Assembly: GCF_018614195.1 (NCBI RefSeq)
Contig: NZ_JAGGOT010000039.1
Coordinates: 1-47,315 of the forward strand
From: Streptomyces sp. ISL-43
GTDB taxonomy: Bacteria; Actinomycetota; Actinomycetes; Streptomycetales; Streptomycetaceae
Direction of reading: 5' to 3'
Length of the DNA: 47,315 nucleotides
Below are positions 19,953-28,277 of this stretch, piece after piece (the stretch's first letter is position 1; each line of letters begins with the position of its first letter). The translations under genes and the position numbers were made by a program. The notes beneath the pieces were generated by a model, which made no database searches, was not told the DNA's origin, and saw only the letters and a list, made by a program, of their open reading frames with translations.

Positions 19953-21551
19953 TCACCCCGTTCGGTGCGTGATGCGGCCGCCCGACATCGTCAGCCGGAC
20001 CGGGGCCTGCGCCAGCTCGTCCGCCGGGGTGTCCACCGGATCCAGCCCGAGGGCCGTCAGATCCGCCCGGAACCCGGTCGCGATCCGGCCCGCCACCCGC
20101 TCCTCCCCCGCCGCGAGCGCGGCGTGCGAGGTCATGCCCTCCAGGGCCATCAGCCCGGTCAGGGCCGCCCCGCGCCAGGCCGGCGTACCGGCCGAGGCCG
20201 CTCCGAGCGGGCTGCGGGCCACGGCCAGCACCCGACGGGCGTCGTAGTGGGCGATCGGCCAGTCCGAGCCGATGGCGAGCACCGCACCGGCTTCGCGCAG
20301 GTCCCGGCAGCGCCAGGCGCGTCCGGCCCGCTCCGCCCCCAGCCGCTTGGACCACTCGTCGCCGTGGTCGGCCCGGGTGTACGCGGTGTGCGGCGGCTGC
20401 ATCGAGGCGATCACCCCGAGCTCCGCGAACCGCTTCAGCTGGTCGTCGGGGACCGTCTCGATGTGCTCGATCCGGTGCCGCGTCCGGGCCTGCTCGCCCA
20501 GTGAGGCCACGGTGTCCAGGACGTGGCGGACCGCCGCGTCGCCGATGGCGTGGGTCGCGGTGCGGACCCCGGCCGCGTCGAGGACCCGTACCGCCCGGGC
20601 GTAGGCGTGCGGGTCGGGCCAGAAGGCGTCGGTGCCCCGGCCGTGGCAGTCGGCGTGCTCCAGCCAGGCGGTGCCGCCCTCGACGGTGCCGTCCATGAAG
20701 AACTTCACGCCGTCGACCTGCCAGTGCCGGCCGGCGAGCCGCTGGATCCCGATCAGATCGTCCAGGTCGCCGTCGGTCGCGCCCGGCATGCACCAGGGGG
20801 ACAGCCGCAGCCGCAGCGGCAGGTCGCCCTCGTACTCGACGCTCGCGAGCAGCGCCGGTACGTCGTCGCCGAGGTCCATGACGTGGGCGCCGGTCAGGCC
20901 GGTGGCCGCCATGTCGGCGAGCAGCCGGGTGAGGCTGCCGCGACGCTCCGCGTACGTGGGCTTCGGCGCGAGGGAGCCCACCAGGTCCATCGCGGCGTGT
21001 TCGATGAGGTGGCCGGTGGGCCGCCCGGCGTCGTCGCAGACGATCTCGGAGCGCTGGGCGAAGGTGCGCGGGCCGGTGATCCCGGCGGCGGTCAGGGCCT
21101 CGCCGGAGGCGAGGGCGGAGTGGCCGTCGTAGAGGCGCAGGAGGGCGGGGGCGCCGGCGAGGGCGTCCTCGATCAGCGCCTTGTCGACGGGGCGGCCGCC
21201 GAAGGCGTTGTGGTCGAGGCCGTGGCCGAGGACCCAGCCGCCGGGGCCGCGGCCGGCCTCGCGCAGGGCGGTGCGGAGCTGGTCGAGGTCGGTGACGGCG
21301 GAGAGGTCCGTACCGGCGGCCATCTCGATGCCCCAGACGGGGTGGCTGTGGGCGTCGGTGAGGCCGGGGGTGAGGGTGGCGCCGGCCAGGTCGACGGTTT
21401 CGGTGCCGGGGCCGCGCCAGTCGCGTACGTCCGCCTCGTCGCCGACGGCGACGATCTCGCCGCCGAGGACGGCTACCGCGCGGGCCTCGGGGCGGTCGGG
21501 GTCTAGGGTGCGGACGCGGGCTCCGGTGAGGACGGTGTCGGCAGCGGGCAC
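19953..21551 (-). CDS. Amidohydrolase, YtcJ-like metal-dependent family
   Basis: 532 residues, cytoplasmic. The composite amidohydrolase fold is shown by an N-terminal beta part (VLTGARVRTLDP ... GEIVAVGD), the metal-binding LTPGLTDAHSHPVWG, the VDGVKFFMDGTVEGGTAW segment with the bridging Lys region, HAIGDAAVRHVLD, HRIEHIE, and the late IGSDWPIAHYD aspartate. YtcJ-type enzymes hydrolyse N-acyl or N-substituted amides; the physiological substrate here is unknown. GTG 21551 is chosen because GAAGGAGAAGAACAGCC precedes it; the frame upstream is a shadow of the permease. It overlaps the permease end by 49 bases, so both are made from one transcript and the permease may import its substrate. Confidence 0.88.
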   Translation of the reverse strand: MPAADTVLTGARVRTLDPDRPEARAVAVLGGEIVAVGDEADVRDWRGPGTETVDLAGATLTPGLTDAHSHPVWGIEMAAGTDLSAVTDLDQLRTALREAGRGPGGWVLGHGLDHNAFGGRPVDKALIEDALAGAPALLRLYDGHSALASGEALTAAGITGPRTFAQRSEIVCDDAGRPTGHLIEHAAMDLVGSLAPKPTYAERRGSLTRLLADMAATGLTGAHVMDLGDDVPALLASVEYEGDLPLRLRLSPWCMPGATDGDLDDLIGIQRLAGRHWQVDGVKFFMDGTVEGGTAWLEHADCHGRGTDAFWPDPHAYARAVRVLDAAGVRTATHAIGDAAVRHVLDTVASLGEQARTRHRIEHIETVPDDQLKRFAELGVIASMQPPHTAYTRADHGDEWSKRLGAERAGRAWRCRDLREAGAVLAIGSDWPIAHYDARRVLAVARSPLGAASAGTPAWRGAALTGLMALEGMTSHAALAAGEERVAGRIATGFRADLTALGLDPVDTPADELAQAPVRLTMSGGRITHRTG

Positions 21552-23035
21552 GGCTGTTCTTCTCCTTCGGGGGTGACGGGTCCGGTTGCGGCGGCGGGCT
21601 CTTCGGCGAAGCGTGCGTACACCTCGGGGCGGTGGGTCTTCAGCCGCTGGGCGAGGACGAGGCCGGCCGCGAAGACGGCGGGGACGAGGGCGACGAGGAC
21701 GGTGTTGACGGTGGTGGAGGCCATGGTGAACAGGTCCACCTTGGAGACGACCAGGCAGATCGCGACGGCCAGCAGGACGGCGGCGGTGACGGGCGCGACC
21801 AGTGTCCGCCACGGGCCCTCGTCGTGGGCGATCCGGCGGAAGTAGACCGGTACGGCGATGGCGGCGAGCAGCATCAGGGCCATGAGGCCGACCATGCCGG
21901 GGGTGTTCACCCAGAGCAGGAGCTGCTGGTACGGGTCGGCTCCGGCGAGGGCGAAGCCGAGGACGATGACGGCGCCGAGGGCGGTCTGGGCGAGGCCGGC
22001 GAGGTACGGAGAGCCGTGGCGCGGGTGGATCCGGCCGAGGGCTGCGGGCAGTACGCCTTCTTCGGCGAGGGCGAGCACGTACCGGTTGATGGCGTTGTGG
22101 AAGGCGAGGAGGGAGGCGATGACGCTGGTGACGATGAAGACGTGCATCAGGTCGGCCGCCCAGGGGCCGACGTAGGTGGTGATGGCCGCGAAGAAGAGGC
22201 CGCCGGGGTCCTCGGTGGCGGCGGTGATGACTTCCTCGGCGCCGAAGGCCTGGATGACGGTCCAGACGACGAAGGCGTAGAAGAGTCCGAGGAAGGCGAC
22301 GGCGATGTAGGTGGCGCGCGGGATGGTCCGGTCGGGGTCGCGGGCTTCGCGGCGGTAGATGACGGTGGACTCGAAGCCGGTGAACGCGGCGAAGGCGAAG
22401 GCCAGGACGGCGGCGGTGCCGGGGACGAACACCGCGCCGGGGGCGAAGGAGCCGAGGGAGAGCCCGTGGGCGCCGCCCTCGAGGAGGACGCCGCCCGCGA
22501 GCAGGATGAGTATCCCGGTCTCGGCGACGAGCAGGACGCCGAGCAGCTTGGCGCCGAAGTCGATGGAGCGGAAGCCGCCGTACCAGATGAGGGCGAGGCC
22601 GGCGAGGGAGACGGGCAGCCAGGGGACGTCGGTGCCGGCCAGGGCGTGGGCGGTGTCGGCGGTGGTGGTGCCGAGAAGGCCGTAGACGCCGATCTCCATG
22701 CCGTTGTAGCCGACGAGGGCGAGCAGGGCGGCGCCGATGCCGACGCGCTTGCCGAGGCCTCGGGCGATGTAGGCGTAGAAGGCGCCGCCGCTGCGGACGT
22801 GGCGGCTCATGGTGGTGAAGCCGACGGCGAAGATCGCGAGGGTGAGGCCGGCGAGGAGGTAGCCGGCGGGGGCGCCGATGCCGCCGAGGAGGATCGCGAC
22901 GGGGGCGACGCCGGCCATGACGGTGAGCGGTGCGGCGGCTGAGACGACGAAGAAGGAGATGTCGGCGGTACCGAGCGCTCCGCGGCGCAGGTCGGTTCCG
23001 GTACCGGGTCTTGGTGGCTCTGGCGTTTCGGACAT
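21503..23035 (-). CDS. APC-superfamily amino acid/polyamine permease
   Basis: 510 residues with about twelve hydrophobic helices. The N-terminus GTADISFFVVSAAAPLTVMAGVAP and the following GGIGAPAGYLLAGL match the first two helices of APC transporters; FTGFESTVIYRREARDPDRTIPRAT is the conserved helix 6-loop signature (GFES ... EA.DP.RTIPRA). It should be a proton-coupled importer or exchanger of an amino acid or amine. ATG 23035 is preferred, with GAAGGG eight bases upstream; a GTG at 23044 is in frame. It is followed by an overlapping amidohydrolase and is divergent from a TetR-family gene that probably controls both. Confidence 0.9.
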   Translation of the reverse strand: MSETPEPPRPGTGTDLRRGALGTADISFFVVSAAAPLTVMAGVAPVAILLGGIGAPAGYLLAGLTLAIFAVGFTTMSRHVRSGGAFYAYIARGLGKRVGIGAALLALVGYNGMEIGVYGLLGTTTADTAHALAGTDVPWLPVSLAGLALIWYGGFRSIDFGAKLLGVLLVAETGILILLAGGVLLEGGAHGLSLGSFAPGAVFVPGTAAVLAFAFAAFTGFESTVIYRREARDPDRTIPRATYIAVAFLGLFYAFVVWTVIQAFGAEEVITAATEDPGGLFFAAITTYVGPWAADLMHVFIVTSVIASLLAFHNAINRYVLALAEEGVLPAALGRIHPRHGSPYLAGLAQTALGAVIVLGFALAGADPYQQLLLWVNTPGMVGLMALMLLAAIAVPVYFRRIAHDEGPWRTLVAPVTAAVLLAVAICLVVSKVDLFTMASTTVNTVLVALVPAVFAAGLVLAQRLKTHRPEVYARFAEEPAAATGPVTPEGEEQPCPLPTPSSPEPASAP

Positions 23036-23082
23036 GGGAGGCACCCTTCTGCGTACGGCAAGCGGCGTCGGCGGGGAGGCGG

Positions 23083-23103
23083 AAACCTAAAGGCTTTCGG
23101 TTT
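23083..23103. promoter_or_regulatory. Candidate TetR operator between the permease and its divergent regulator
   Basis: AAACC (23083-23087) and GGTTT (23099-23103) form an inverted repeat with an 11-base AT-richer centre containing AAAGGCTTT. It sits in the 126-base gap between divergent genes, where a TetR repressor would block both promoters. Inferred from symmetry and position only. Confidence 0.4.
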
Positions 23104-23161
23104 GCGGCAATGTAGCCTCCGGTTTTGGCGTACGGGAAGACCTGACGGCGGGAGAAATACG

Positions 23162-23782
23162 ATGGCGCGGCCGCGCACCCCCTTGCTCGACCGGGAGCGG
23201 ATCGGCGCTGCCGCCCTGCAACTGCTGGCGGAACAGGGCGAGTTCAGCGTCCCGCAGGTCGCCCGGGCGCTCGGGGTGCAGACCGGGTCGCTGTATCACC
23301 ACGTGGACGGCCGGGCCGGGGTGATCGAGCTGGTACGGGAGCGGGTGTGCGCCGGAATCGACGGCGGAACCCTGGCCGCCGAGCCCTGGGACGGGGCCCT
23401 GGAGGCCTGGGCGCGCTCCTACCGGGCCGCCTTCGCCGCCTACCCACGGGCCATCCCGCTGCTGATGACCACACCGGTACGGGCGCCCGCGGTGCTCGCG
23501 CAGTACGAGCAGGCGGTGGCGCTGCTGCTGGGGGCCGGATTCCGCGCGGAGCAGGTGATGCCGCTGCTGACGGGCCTGGAGAACCTGGTCCTGGGCTCGG
23601 CCCTGGACCTCGCGGCACCGGACGCCATGTGGGAGCCGACCCCGCAGACCCCGCTCCTGGCGGGGGCACTGGCCGCGCAGGGGCCGGGGCGCGCGGAGGC
23701 CGCCTTCGAGGTCGGCCTGGCGGCCTTCCTGGCGTACGCGAGGGACCTGCGGGGCGGGGCGGAACCGGGTGGCGAAGGGTGA
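23162..23782 (+). CDS. TetR/AcrR-family regulator (TetR-class C-terminal domain)
   Basis: 206 residues. ATG 23162 follows GGGAGAAATACG. The DNA-binding domain is LLDRERIGAAALQLLAEQGEFSVPQVARALGVQTGSLYHHVDGR (about 7-50), of the type found with the TetR_C domain. The remainder is helical and suits a small-molecule pocket. The divergent gene pair APC permease-amidohydrolase shares its promoter region, so this protein most likely represses their transcription until the transported compound is present. Which compound is unknown. A hairpin ends the gene at 23810-23834. Confidence 0.88.
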   Translation: MARPRTPLLDRERIGAAALQLLAEQGEFSVPQVARALGVQTGSLYHHVDGRAGVIELVRERVCAGIDGGTLAAEPWDGALEAWARSYRAAFAAYPRAIPLLMTTPVRAPAVLAQYEQAVALLLGAGFRAEQVMPLLTGLENLVLGSALDLAAPDAMWEPTPQTPLLAGALAAQGPGRAEAAFEVGLAAFLAYARDLRGGAEPGGEG

Positions 23783-23809
23783 CCTGACCGTGCCGGGCGC
23801 GCCGAGAGA

Positions 23810-23834
23810 AGGCCCAGGTCACGGGCCTGGGCCT
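23810..23834. terminator. Terminator hairpin between convergent genes
   Basis: AGGCCCAGG (23810-23818) and CCTGGGCCT (23826-23834) form a perfect nine-base stem with a seven-base loop. It lies 27 bases after the TetR stop and 48 bases from the stop of the converging gene, so it can serve both strands. Confidence 0.75.
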
Positions 23835-23882
23835 GCTTCGCTGCCGGGACCTGTTCCGGCGCCTATGGCTCCGTTCAGCTCC

Positions 23883-24182
23883 CTACGGCTCCAGGTGGCT
23901 GAATCCGACCTCGAAGCGTTCGACCGAGACGATCCGCTGGCCTTCCCGCTGCGCGGTTTCCTCGCGGATCCGGGCGGCGCGCTCCTCGCTCGCCCGCATG
24001 GTCCCCTCGTCCTCCCACAAGGTCAGCGATTTGGCCTGACCCGAGGCGCGGTCGACGAGGTAGTACACGCCCAGGAAGCCGGGAACGTCCCGAACCTGCT
24101 GGACGATCGCCTCCGAATTCGCGGTCAGGTCTCCCTCCGCCGGAACCGGTGATCCCTGGTAGGTGCTCAGCCTCGCGAACAT
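23883..24182 (-). CDS. Small antibiotic-biosynthesis-monooxygenase-like (dimeric alpha/beta barrel) protein
   Basis: 99 residues from ATG 24182, with GAAGGAAAGGACTGCGG upstream. The pattern MFARLSTYQGSP ... VPGFLGVYYLVDRASGQAKSLTLWEDEGTMRASEERAARIRE ... VERFEVGF is that of one ferredoxin-like repeat of the ABM family: strand-helix with a conserved PGF, then a SLTLWEDEEAM-like strand-helix. Such proteins form dimers. Some oxygenate small aromatics and many have no known activity, so no reaction is assigned. It stands alone between the TetR terminator and the divergently transcribed phosphatase gene. Confidence 0.75.
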   Translation of the reverse strand: MFARLSTYQGSPVPAEGDLTANSEAIVQQVRDVPGFLGVYYLVDRASGQAKSLTLWEDEGTMRASEERAARIREETAQREGQRIVSVERFEVGFSHLEP

Positions 24183-24305
24183 CCGCCGCAGTCCTTTCCT
24201 TCGGGCCCCAGGACCAGCGTGCTCCGGCAGGTCACGCGCCGCATGCCGAGCGGCGTGACAATGGGGGTGAGGGACGCGTCTGCCGTTGCGGAAAGGCGGG
24301 ACGTC

Positions 24306-25049
24306 GTGGTGGCGTACATAGCCGTGACCGCCCTGAGTCACGTCGGGCTGGTCCGCGATCACAACGAGGACAGCCTGGTCATCGGACCGTGGACCCTGTG
24401 CGGGACCACGACCCTGAGCCCCCAGACGCTTCTGTTCCCCCTCGGCAGACCGCTCGTCGTCGCGGTCGCCGACGGGCTCGGCGGGCAGCCGGCCGGCGAG
24501 GTCGCCAGCGAGCTGGTCGTCCGCGAGCTCGCCTTGCTCGGCCCTTCACTGGACGGCGCCCAAGCCGTCGAGGACGCCCTGAACCTCTGCAACCGCGCGG
24601 TGCACTCAGCCGCCGCCGGCCGTCCGGACCTGACCGCCATGGGGACCACGGTCGCCGGCGCCCTCGTACTGCCGGAGTCGCTGCTGTCGTTCAACGTCGG
24701 TGACAGCAAGGTGTTCCACGTGACCGGGGACGGGCTGCGCCAGGTCAGCGTGGACGACAGCCCGCCGCCGGCGCCGGGGCACCGCACCACGTCGGCCGTC
24801 ACGCAGACGCTCGGCGGAAGCCGCGGGCACAGCACGATCACTCCCCACGTGGCGGACCTCGCGCTGACCACGGGCGATCGCTACCTGGTGTGCAGCGACG
24901 GGCTGACCGACCCGGTGCCCGACGAAGCCATCCACGATGTGCTGCGGGTGCACGACGACGGCAAGGCGGCGTTCGAGCTGTGGAAGGCCGCCATCGAAGC
25001 CGGAGGCCCCGACAACATCACCCTCGCGCTGGTACGCATCGGCGCATGA
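24306..25049 (+). CDS. PP2C-family serine/threonine protein phosphatase
   Basis: About 247 residues. The PP2C metal-binding motifs are in order: LSHVGLVRDHNEDSL (first Asp), VVAVADGLGGQPAGEVAS (DGxGG), AMGTTVAGALVL, SFNVGDSKVF (GDSR-type), LVCSDGLTDPV (SDG) and GGPDNITLALV (DN). It should remove phosphate from Ser/Thr of proteins using two divalent metals, presumably opposing Hanks-type kinases. The start is uncertain: GTG 24306 (or 24309) follows GAAAGGCGGGACGTC and gives the family-like VAYIAVTALSHVG opening, while ATG 24261 would add 15 residues without a good binding site. No partner kinase is adjacent. Its 3' end meets a DUF397 gene within three bases. Confidence 0.86.
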   Translation: MVAYIAVTALSHVGLVRDHNEDSLVIGPWTLCGTTTLSPQTLLFPLGRPLVVAVADGLGGQPAGEVASELVVRELALLGPSLDGAQAVEDALNLCNRAVHSAAAGRPDLTAMGTTVAGALVLPESLLSFNVGDSKVFHVTGDGLRQVSVDDSPPPAPGHRTTSAVTQTLGGSRGHSTITPHVADLALTTGDRYLVCSDGLTDPVPDEAIHDVLRVHDDGKAAFELWKAAIEAGGPDNITLALVRIGA

Positions 25050-25051
25050 CG

Positions 25052-25294
25052 TCACCGACGCCTGGTCGCGTACCCGACGAACCCGGTCCAGGCCGCCGGG
25101 CCGACGGCGAGCCGGGGGCCGTCCGTGTTCTTGGAGTCCCGGACGAGGACCGCCTCGGGGAGGACCGCGACCTCGACGCACTCCGGACCGTCGTTGGTGC
25201 TGTAGCTGCTCTTCACCCAGGCGACTTCGACGCAGTCGTTGCTGTCGCTGGCGCTGTAGCTGCTCTTGACCCAGGTCGGGTTGGAGGCTGTCAT
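25052..25294 (-). CDS. DUF397-domain protein with a duplicated WVKSSYS unit
   Basis: 80 residues. DUF397 proteins are small partners of DUF5753/XRE regulators in Streptomyces. The usual single opening W-x-KSSYS-x-NDG-x-x-CVEVA is present twice in tandem: WVKSSYSASDSNDCVEVA (8-25) and WVKSSYSTNDGPECVEVA (26-43), followed by the standard VLVRDSKNTDGPRLAVG tail. ATG 25294 overlaps the upstream XRE stop by ATGA, so the pair is translation-coupled. From studies of comparable pairs such as BldB/WhiJ-like genes, it may antagonise the XRE partner; for this pair that is inference. Confidence 0.88.
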   Translation of the reverse strand: MTASNPTWVKSSYSASDSNDCVEVAWVKSSYSTNDGPECVEVAVLPEAVLVRDSKNTDGPRLAVGPAAWTGFVGYATRRR

Positions 25295-26154
25295 GTCTCC
25301 CCTAGTACCTTCTCGATGAAAGTCCGCGACTCCCGCGGCGTGAGAGCCTGCGCTCGGATCATCCCATAGCGCATGTCCAGGACCTGGACCTCTTTCGGCT
25401 CGGTGATCAAGCGGCTGACCAGCTGAACCTCGTTGTGCCCGATCGTCGTACCGTCTTTGAGGCGTATGACCTGCAACGAACCAGCAAGGCCGGCATGTTC
25501 CTCCACGGCGGTGGGCATCACCTGGATCTCGACATGCCGTAACTTCCCCACCCCCAGCAGGAATTCGAGCTGTCGGCGCAGCACTGATGCGCCCCCGATC
25601 GGCCGTCGGAGCACCGACTCCTCCTGCACCACGGTCAGCAGCGGAGCCGGGTGTTGGCGGACAAGTTCCTGGCGGGCCAACCGGGCCGAGACGAGCCGCT
25701 CCACCTGCTCCTCCCGATACGCCGGCCGCCGGAGCTCGTACAGGGCGCGGGCGTACTCCTCCGTCTGCAACAGACCGTGCACGACGATGTTGGCGTAAGC
25801 ACCGATCTCGACCGCGTCGGCCTCCAGCCTGGCCAGGTCCCGGACCTTCTTGGGATGGCGGGCCTTTTCCACGTCGGTCTTCATCGCGGCGATCTTGCCG
25901 CTCGCGCCGAGGATGTCGTCCGCCTTGTCCAAGTACTCCGGGCGCGGAATTCGGGCACCGCGCTCGATCTTGTAGATCAAGTCCGGCCCGTATCCCATGC
26001 GCGTACCGAACTGCGCGCGGTCGAGCCCGGACGCCTCCCGCCACATTTTCAACTGGCGGCCCACGGTGGCGATAACCGCCCCCGATTCATCCTCCGGATC
26101 GAGTTCCCAACTCGACTCGCTCGACTCGTCCGCGCCTTCTGCGTGCACTTCCAC
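25291..26154 (-). CDS. XRE-family regulator with DUF5753 domain
   Basis: 287 residues. After an acidic N-terminal tail of about 25 residues comes the helix-turn-helix (VGRQLKMWREASGLDRAQFGTRMGYGPDLIYKIERGARIP, about 31-70), then the long DUF5753 domain with VHGLLQTEEYARAL, VERLVSARLARQELV and IQVMPTAVEEHAGLAGS. This is the WhiJ-like regulator class that is highly amplified in Streptomyces and paired with DUF397 proteins. GTG 26154 opens the frame; a second GTG at 26148 is also possible. It is coupled to the DUF397 gene by ATGA. Its target genes are unknown and probably developmental or local. Confidence 0.9.
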   Translation of the reverse strand: MEVHAEGADESSESSWELDPEDESGAVIATVGRQLKMWREASGLDRAQFGTRMGYGPDLIYKIERGARIPRPEYLDKADDILGASGKIAAMKTDVEKARHPKKVRDLARLEADAVEIGAYANIVVHGLLQTEEYARALYELRRPAYREEQVERLVSARLARQELVRQHPAPLLTVVQEESVLRRPIGGASVLRRQLEFLLGVGKLRHVEIQVMPTAVEEHAGLAGSLQVIRLKDGTTIGHNEVQLVSRLITEPKEVQVLDMRYGMIRAQALTPRESRTFIEKVLGET

Positions 26155-26400
26155 CCCCGAGGGACAGGCGGGACAGCGGGACCGCCCCTACCTGTTCAGG
26201 TTACGCACGACCGACCACGCTGAGTGACATGAATCGGAAATGGTCTGGCGGGAGGAGGCTCACCGGTTCCCGGATCACCGGATCTGGGTTTCCACGTCCC
26301 GGTGGACGACGTAGCGGTCCGGCACGACGTAACCGGAGATAAACAACCCCGGGAAATGACCCAACCAAACCAAACCAGGCCCGCTCACTCGGTCGGGTGA

Positions 26401-27146
26401 ATGCGGCCAACCTGGCTGGCGCATATGCCATTTCAGGGTGCAGGCTCGGCCCCGAGCAACCCCCAGCGCGAGCGCTACGTCAAGATCGGCAACCACCTCG
26501 CCCAGCACGGCGAGCTGAGCCTGACCGCGATCGGCCTGTCCACGCACATCCAGTCCCTGCCCACAGGCGCCAAGGTGTCCATCAAGGCCCTGTCGGAGCG
26601 CTTCTCCGAGGGCGAGACCCGCATCGCCGGGGCCCTGCGCGAACTGGAAGCGCACGGCTACCTGTCCCGGACCAGGGAGCGGCTTCCGTCGGGGCAGGTC
26701 GTCACCCGAACGGTGTCGTACAACGTCCCGCTCGTCGCCAGGACGAGCCCGCGCCCGTCGGGCCGCTCCCCGAAGAGCACCGGGAGGCCGCCGAGCTGCT
26801 CGCCGGGCTGCGGCTGCGCGATCCGCGGCTGATGCTCTCGGAGCGCGAGGTGGCGCGGCTCGCGCCCGGCCTCACCTGCTGGCTGGAGCTCGGCCTGAGC
26901 CGCGCCGCCATCAGCGGCACCCTGGCGGGCTGTCTTCCGGACGCGCCGATCCGGTCGCCCGCGGCACTGCTGGCGTACCGGCTCAGGGAGTTGCGGCCGC
27001 CCCGCCTGCCGGAGCGCCCGCCCGGTCCCCCGCCGGGCCCGGACATGGACATCCACCCGCTCCAGACCTGCGACGATTGCGACCGGGCCTTTCGTGCCCC
27101 CGCCCCGGGGCGCTGCCGCTCCTGCACTGCGGCCAAGGCCTCCTGA
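26401..27146 (+). pseudogene. Helix-turn-helix protein gene broken by a frameshift
   Basis: The N-terminal half is read from ATG 26401 (PFQGAGSAPSNPQRERYVKIGNHLAQHGELSLTAIGLSTHIQSLP) with a winged-helix region through SIKALSERFSEGETRIAGALRELEAHGYLSRTRE and TRTVSYNVP. The frame then runs into unrelated Pro/Ser-rich sequence and stops at 26832. The expected C-terminal half (PLPEEHREAAELLAGLRLRDPRLMLSEREVARLAPG ... TCDDCDRAFRAP ... C-x-x-C) continues in another frame to 27146. The switch falls between about 26730 and 26762 and equals a one-base loss. From memory, intact homologues are common in Streptomyces as single proteins of about 250 residues. It may be a true pseudogene or a sequencing error; there is no slippery heptamer supporting programmed frameshifting. 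Confidence 0.7.
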
Positions 27147-27187
27147 GACCTCGGCCGTTGTCGCACCACTGTCCTACAGTCCGGCAC

Positions 27188-27650
27188 ATGACCCGTCACA
27201 CACCTGCCCGCCCGGTGGATGTCGAGAGCCTCTTCCCCGAGCTGGCTCCCCACCGCCGTGAGGCCGTCCGTCTGCATCCGCGTCCGGGCTTCGTTGGCGG
27301 CCCGCTTCACCGAGTTGCGGGCCACCACCGGCCTGGATTACTGGTACCACCTGGCCGATGCCCCCGGGATCAAGCTGGGCGGGTACCCGGGCTGGACCCA
27401 GGAACCCTGCTGGCCCGACTGCGAAGCCTGCGGTGGCCCGATGGACCACCTGCTGACCGTTGCGAGTTGGGAGTTCGACGGGGAGTCCGGGCGGACCTGG
27501 CTGCCGGTGGAGGACCGGGCCGACGACGGCTGGGACGGGCCCGCCCACAACCCTGCGGACCTGTGCCTCGGCGACGCCGGCAGTGTCTACGTCTTCGAGT
27601 GCCGCACCTGCCCGGACCGCCCCGTCGGGCACTGGTTCGACTGCTCGTGA
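27188..27650 (+). pseudogene. Internally deleted remnant of a DUF1963-like gene
   Basis: ATG 27188 begins MTRHTPARPVDVESLFPELAPHRREAVRLHPRPG, which from memory is the usual N-terminus of Streptomyces DUF1963 (YwqG-like) proteins of more than 300 residues. Near 27285 this frame loses sense, while another frame supplies a typical C-terminus (DAPGIKLGGYPGWTQEPCWPDCEACGGPMDHLLTVASWEFDG ... CRTCPDRPVGHWF) with two Cys pairs, ending at 27650. The middle part appears to have been deleted together with a frame change. An alternative is that only the second frame is expressed, from GTG/ATG near 27219, as a 143-residue protein. Confidence 0.55.
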
Positions 27651-27752
27651 CCGGGTGCCGTCCCGCGTTCCGCCGGGGCCGCGCGAGATTCCTTCCGCCG
27701 CCGGGCAACCGAATGCGGGCGGGTGGTGGTCAAGGGGGCGAAGGGGGTGCCG

Positions 27753-28277
27753 ATGCAGGCCGAGGAAGAAGCTCAGTTCCACTCGTTCGTGGCCGCGCGC
27801 TGGTCTCATCTGGTGCGCACCGCGTACCTGTTGACCGGCGATCCGCATGACGCGGAGGACGTGACCCAGACCGCGCTCGCGAAGGCGTACCGGTCGTGGC
27901 GGCGCGTGTCGCGCATGGACAGTCCCGAGGCGTACGTCCGCCGGATGCTGGTCACGTGCAACAGCGACCGGTTCCGCAAGCGCCGGGTCGCCGAGCGCCT
28001 GACGGCCAGCGTGCCGGACACGTCCGCGGGCGACAACGCCGTGGCGTGGGCCGACGAACGCAGTGTGCTGATGGAAGCGCTTGCCCAACTGCCCGCCCGG
28101 CAGCGCGCGGTGGTGGTGATGCGTTACTGGGAGGACCTCTCCGAGGCCGAGACCGCCGACGTCCTGGGGTGCTCCCAGGGCACCGTCAAGAGCCAGGCCT
28201 CCAAGGCACTGGTGAAACTGCGCGCCTGGCCCGGACTGGGCCGGATCGCGACGAGGAACGAGGGGGCGGTCCTGTGA
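27753..28277 (+). CDS. SigE-family ECF RNA polymerase sigma factor
   Basis: 174 residues. Region 2 is seen as SFVAARWSHLVRTAYLLTGDPHDAEDVTQTALAKAYRSW (about 10-48) and region 4 as LPARQRAVVVMRYWEDLSEAETADVLGCSQGTVKSQASKALVKLR (about 115-160), the layout of the SigE/ECF41-like actinobacterial group with the LTGD and DL(S)E motifs. It would direct RNA polymerase to a small regulon. ATG 27753 follows GAAGGGGGTGCCG; GTG codons at 27723 and 27747 are in frame but less well placed. The next gene overlaps by GTGA and encodes a single-pass membrane protein, which is where an anti-sigma partner would be expected. Confidence 0.9.
   Translation: MQAEEEAQFHSFVAARWSHLVRTAYLLTGDPHDAEDVTQTALAKAYRSWRRVSRMDSPEAYVRRMLVTCNSDRFRKRRVAERLTASVPDTSAGDNAVAWADERSVLMEALAQLPARQRAVVVMRYWEDLSEAETADVLGCSQGTVKSQASKALVKLRAWPGLGRIATRNEGAVL

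Noticed and set aside
26742..26832. Programmed ribosomal frameshift in the helix-turn-helix gene
   Set aside because: No slippery heptamer or downstream pseudoknot is visible at the switch point; a mutation or sequencing error is simpler.
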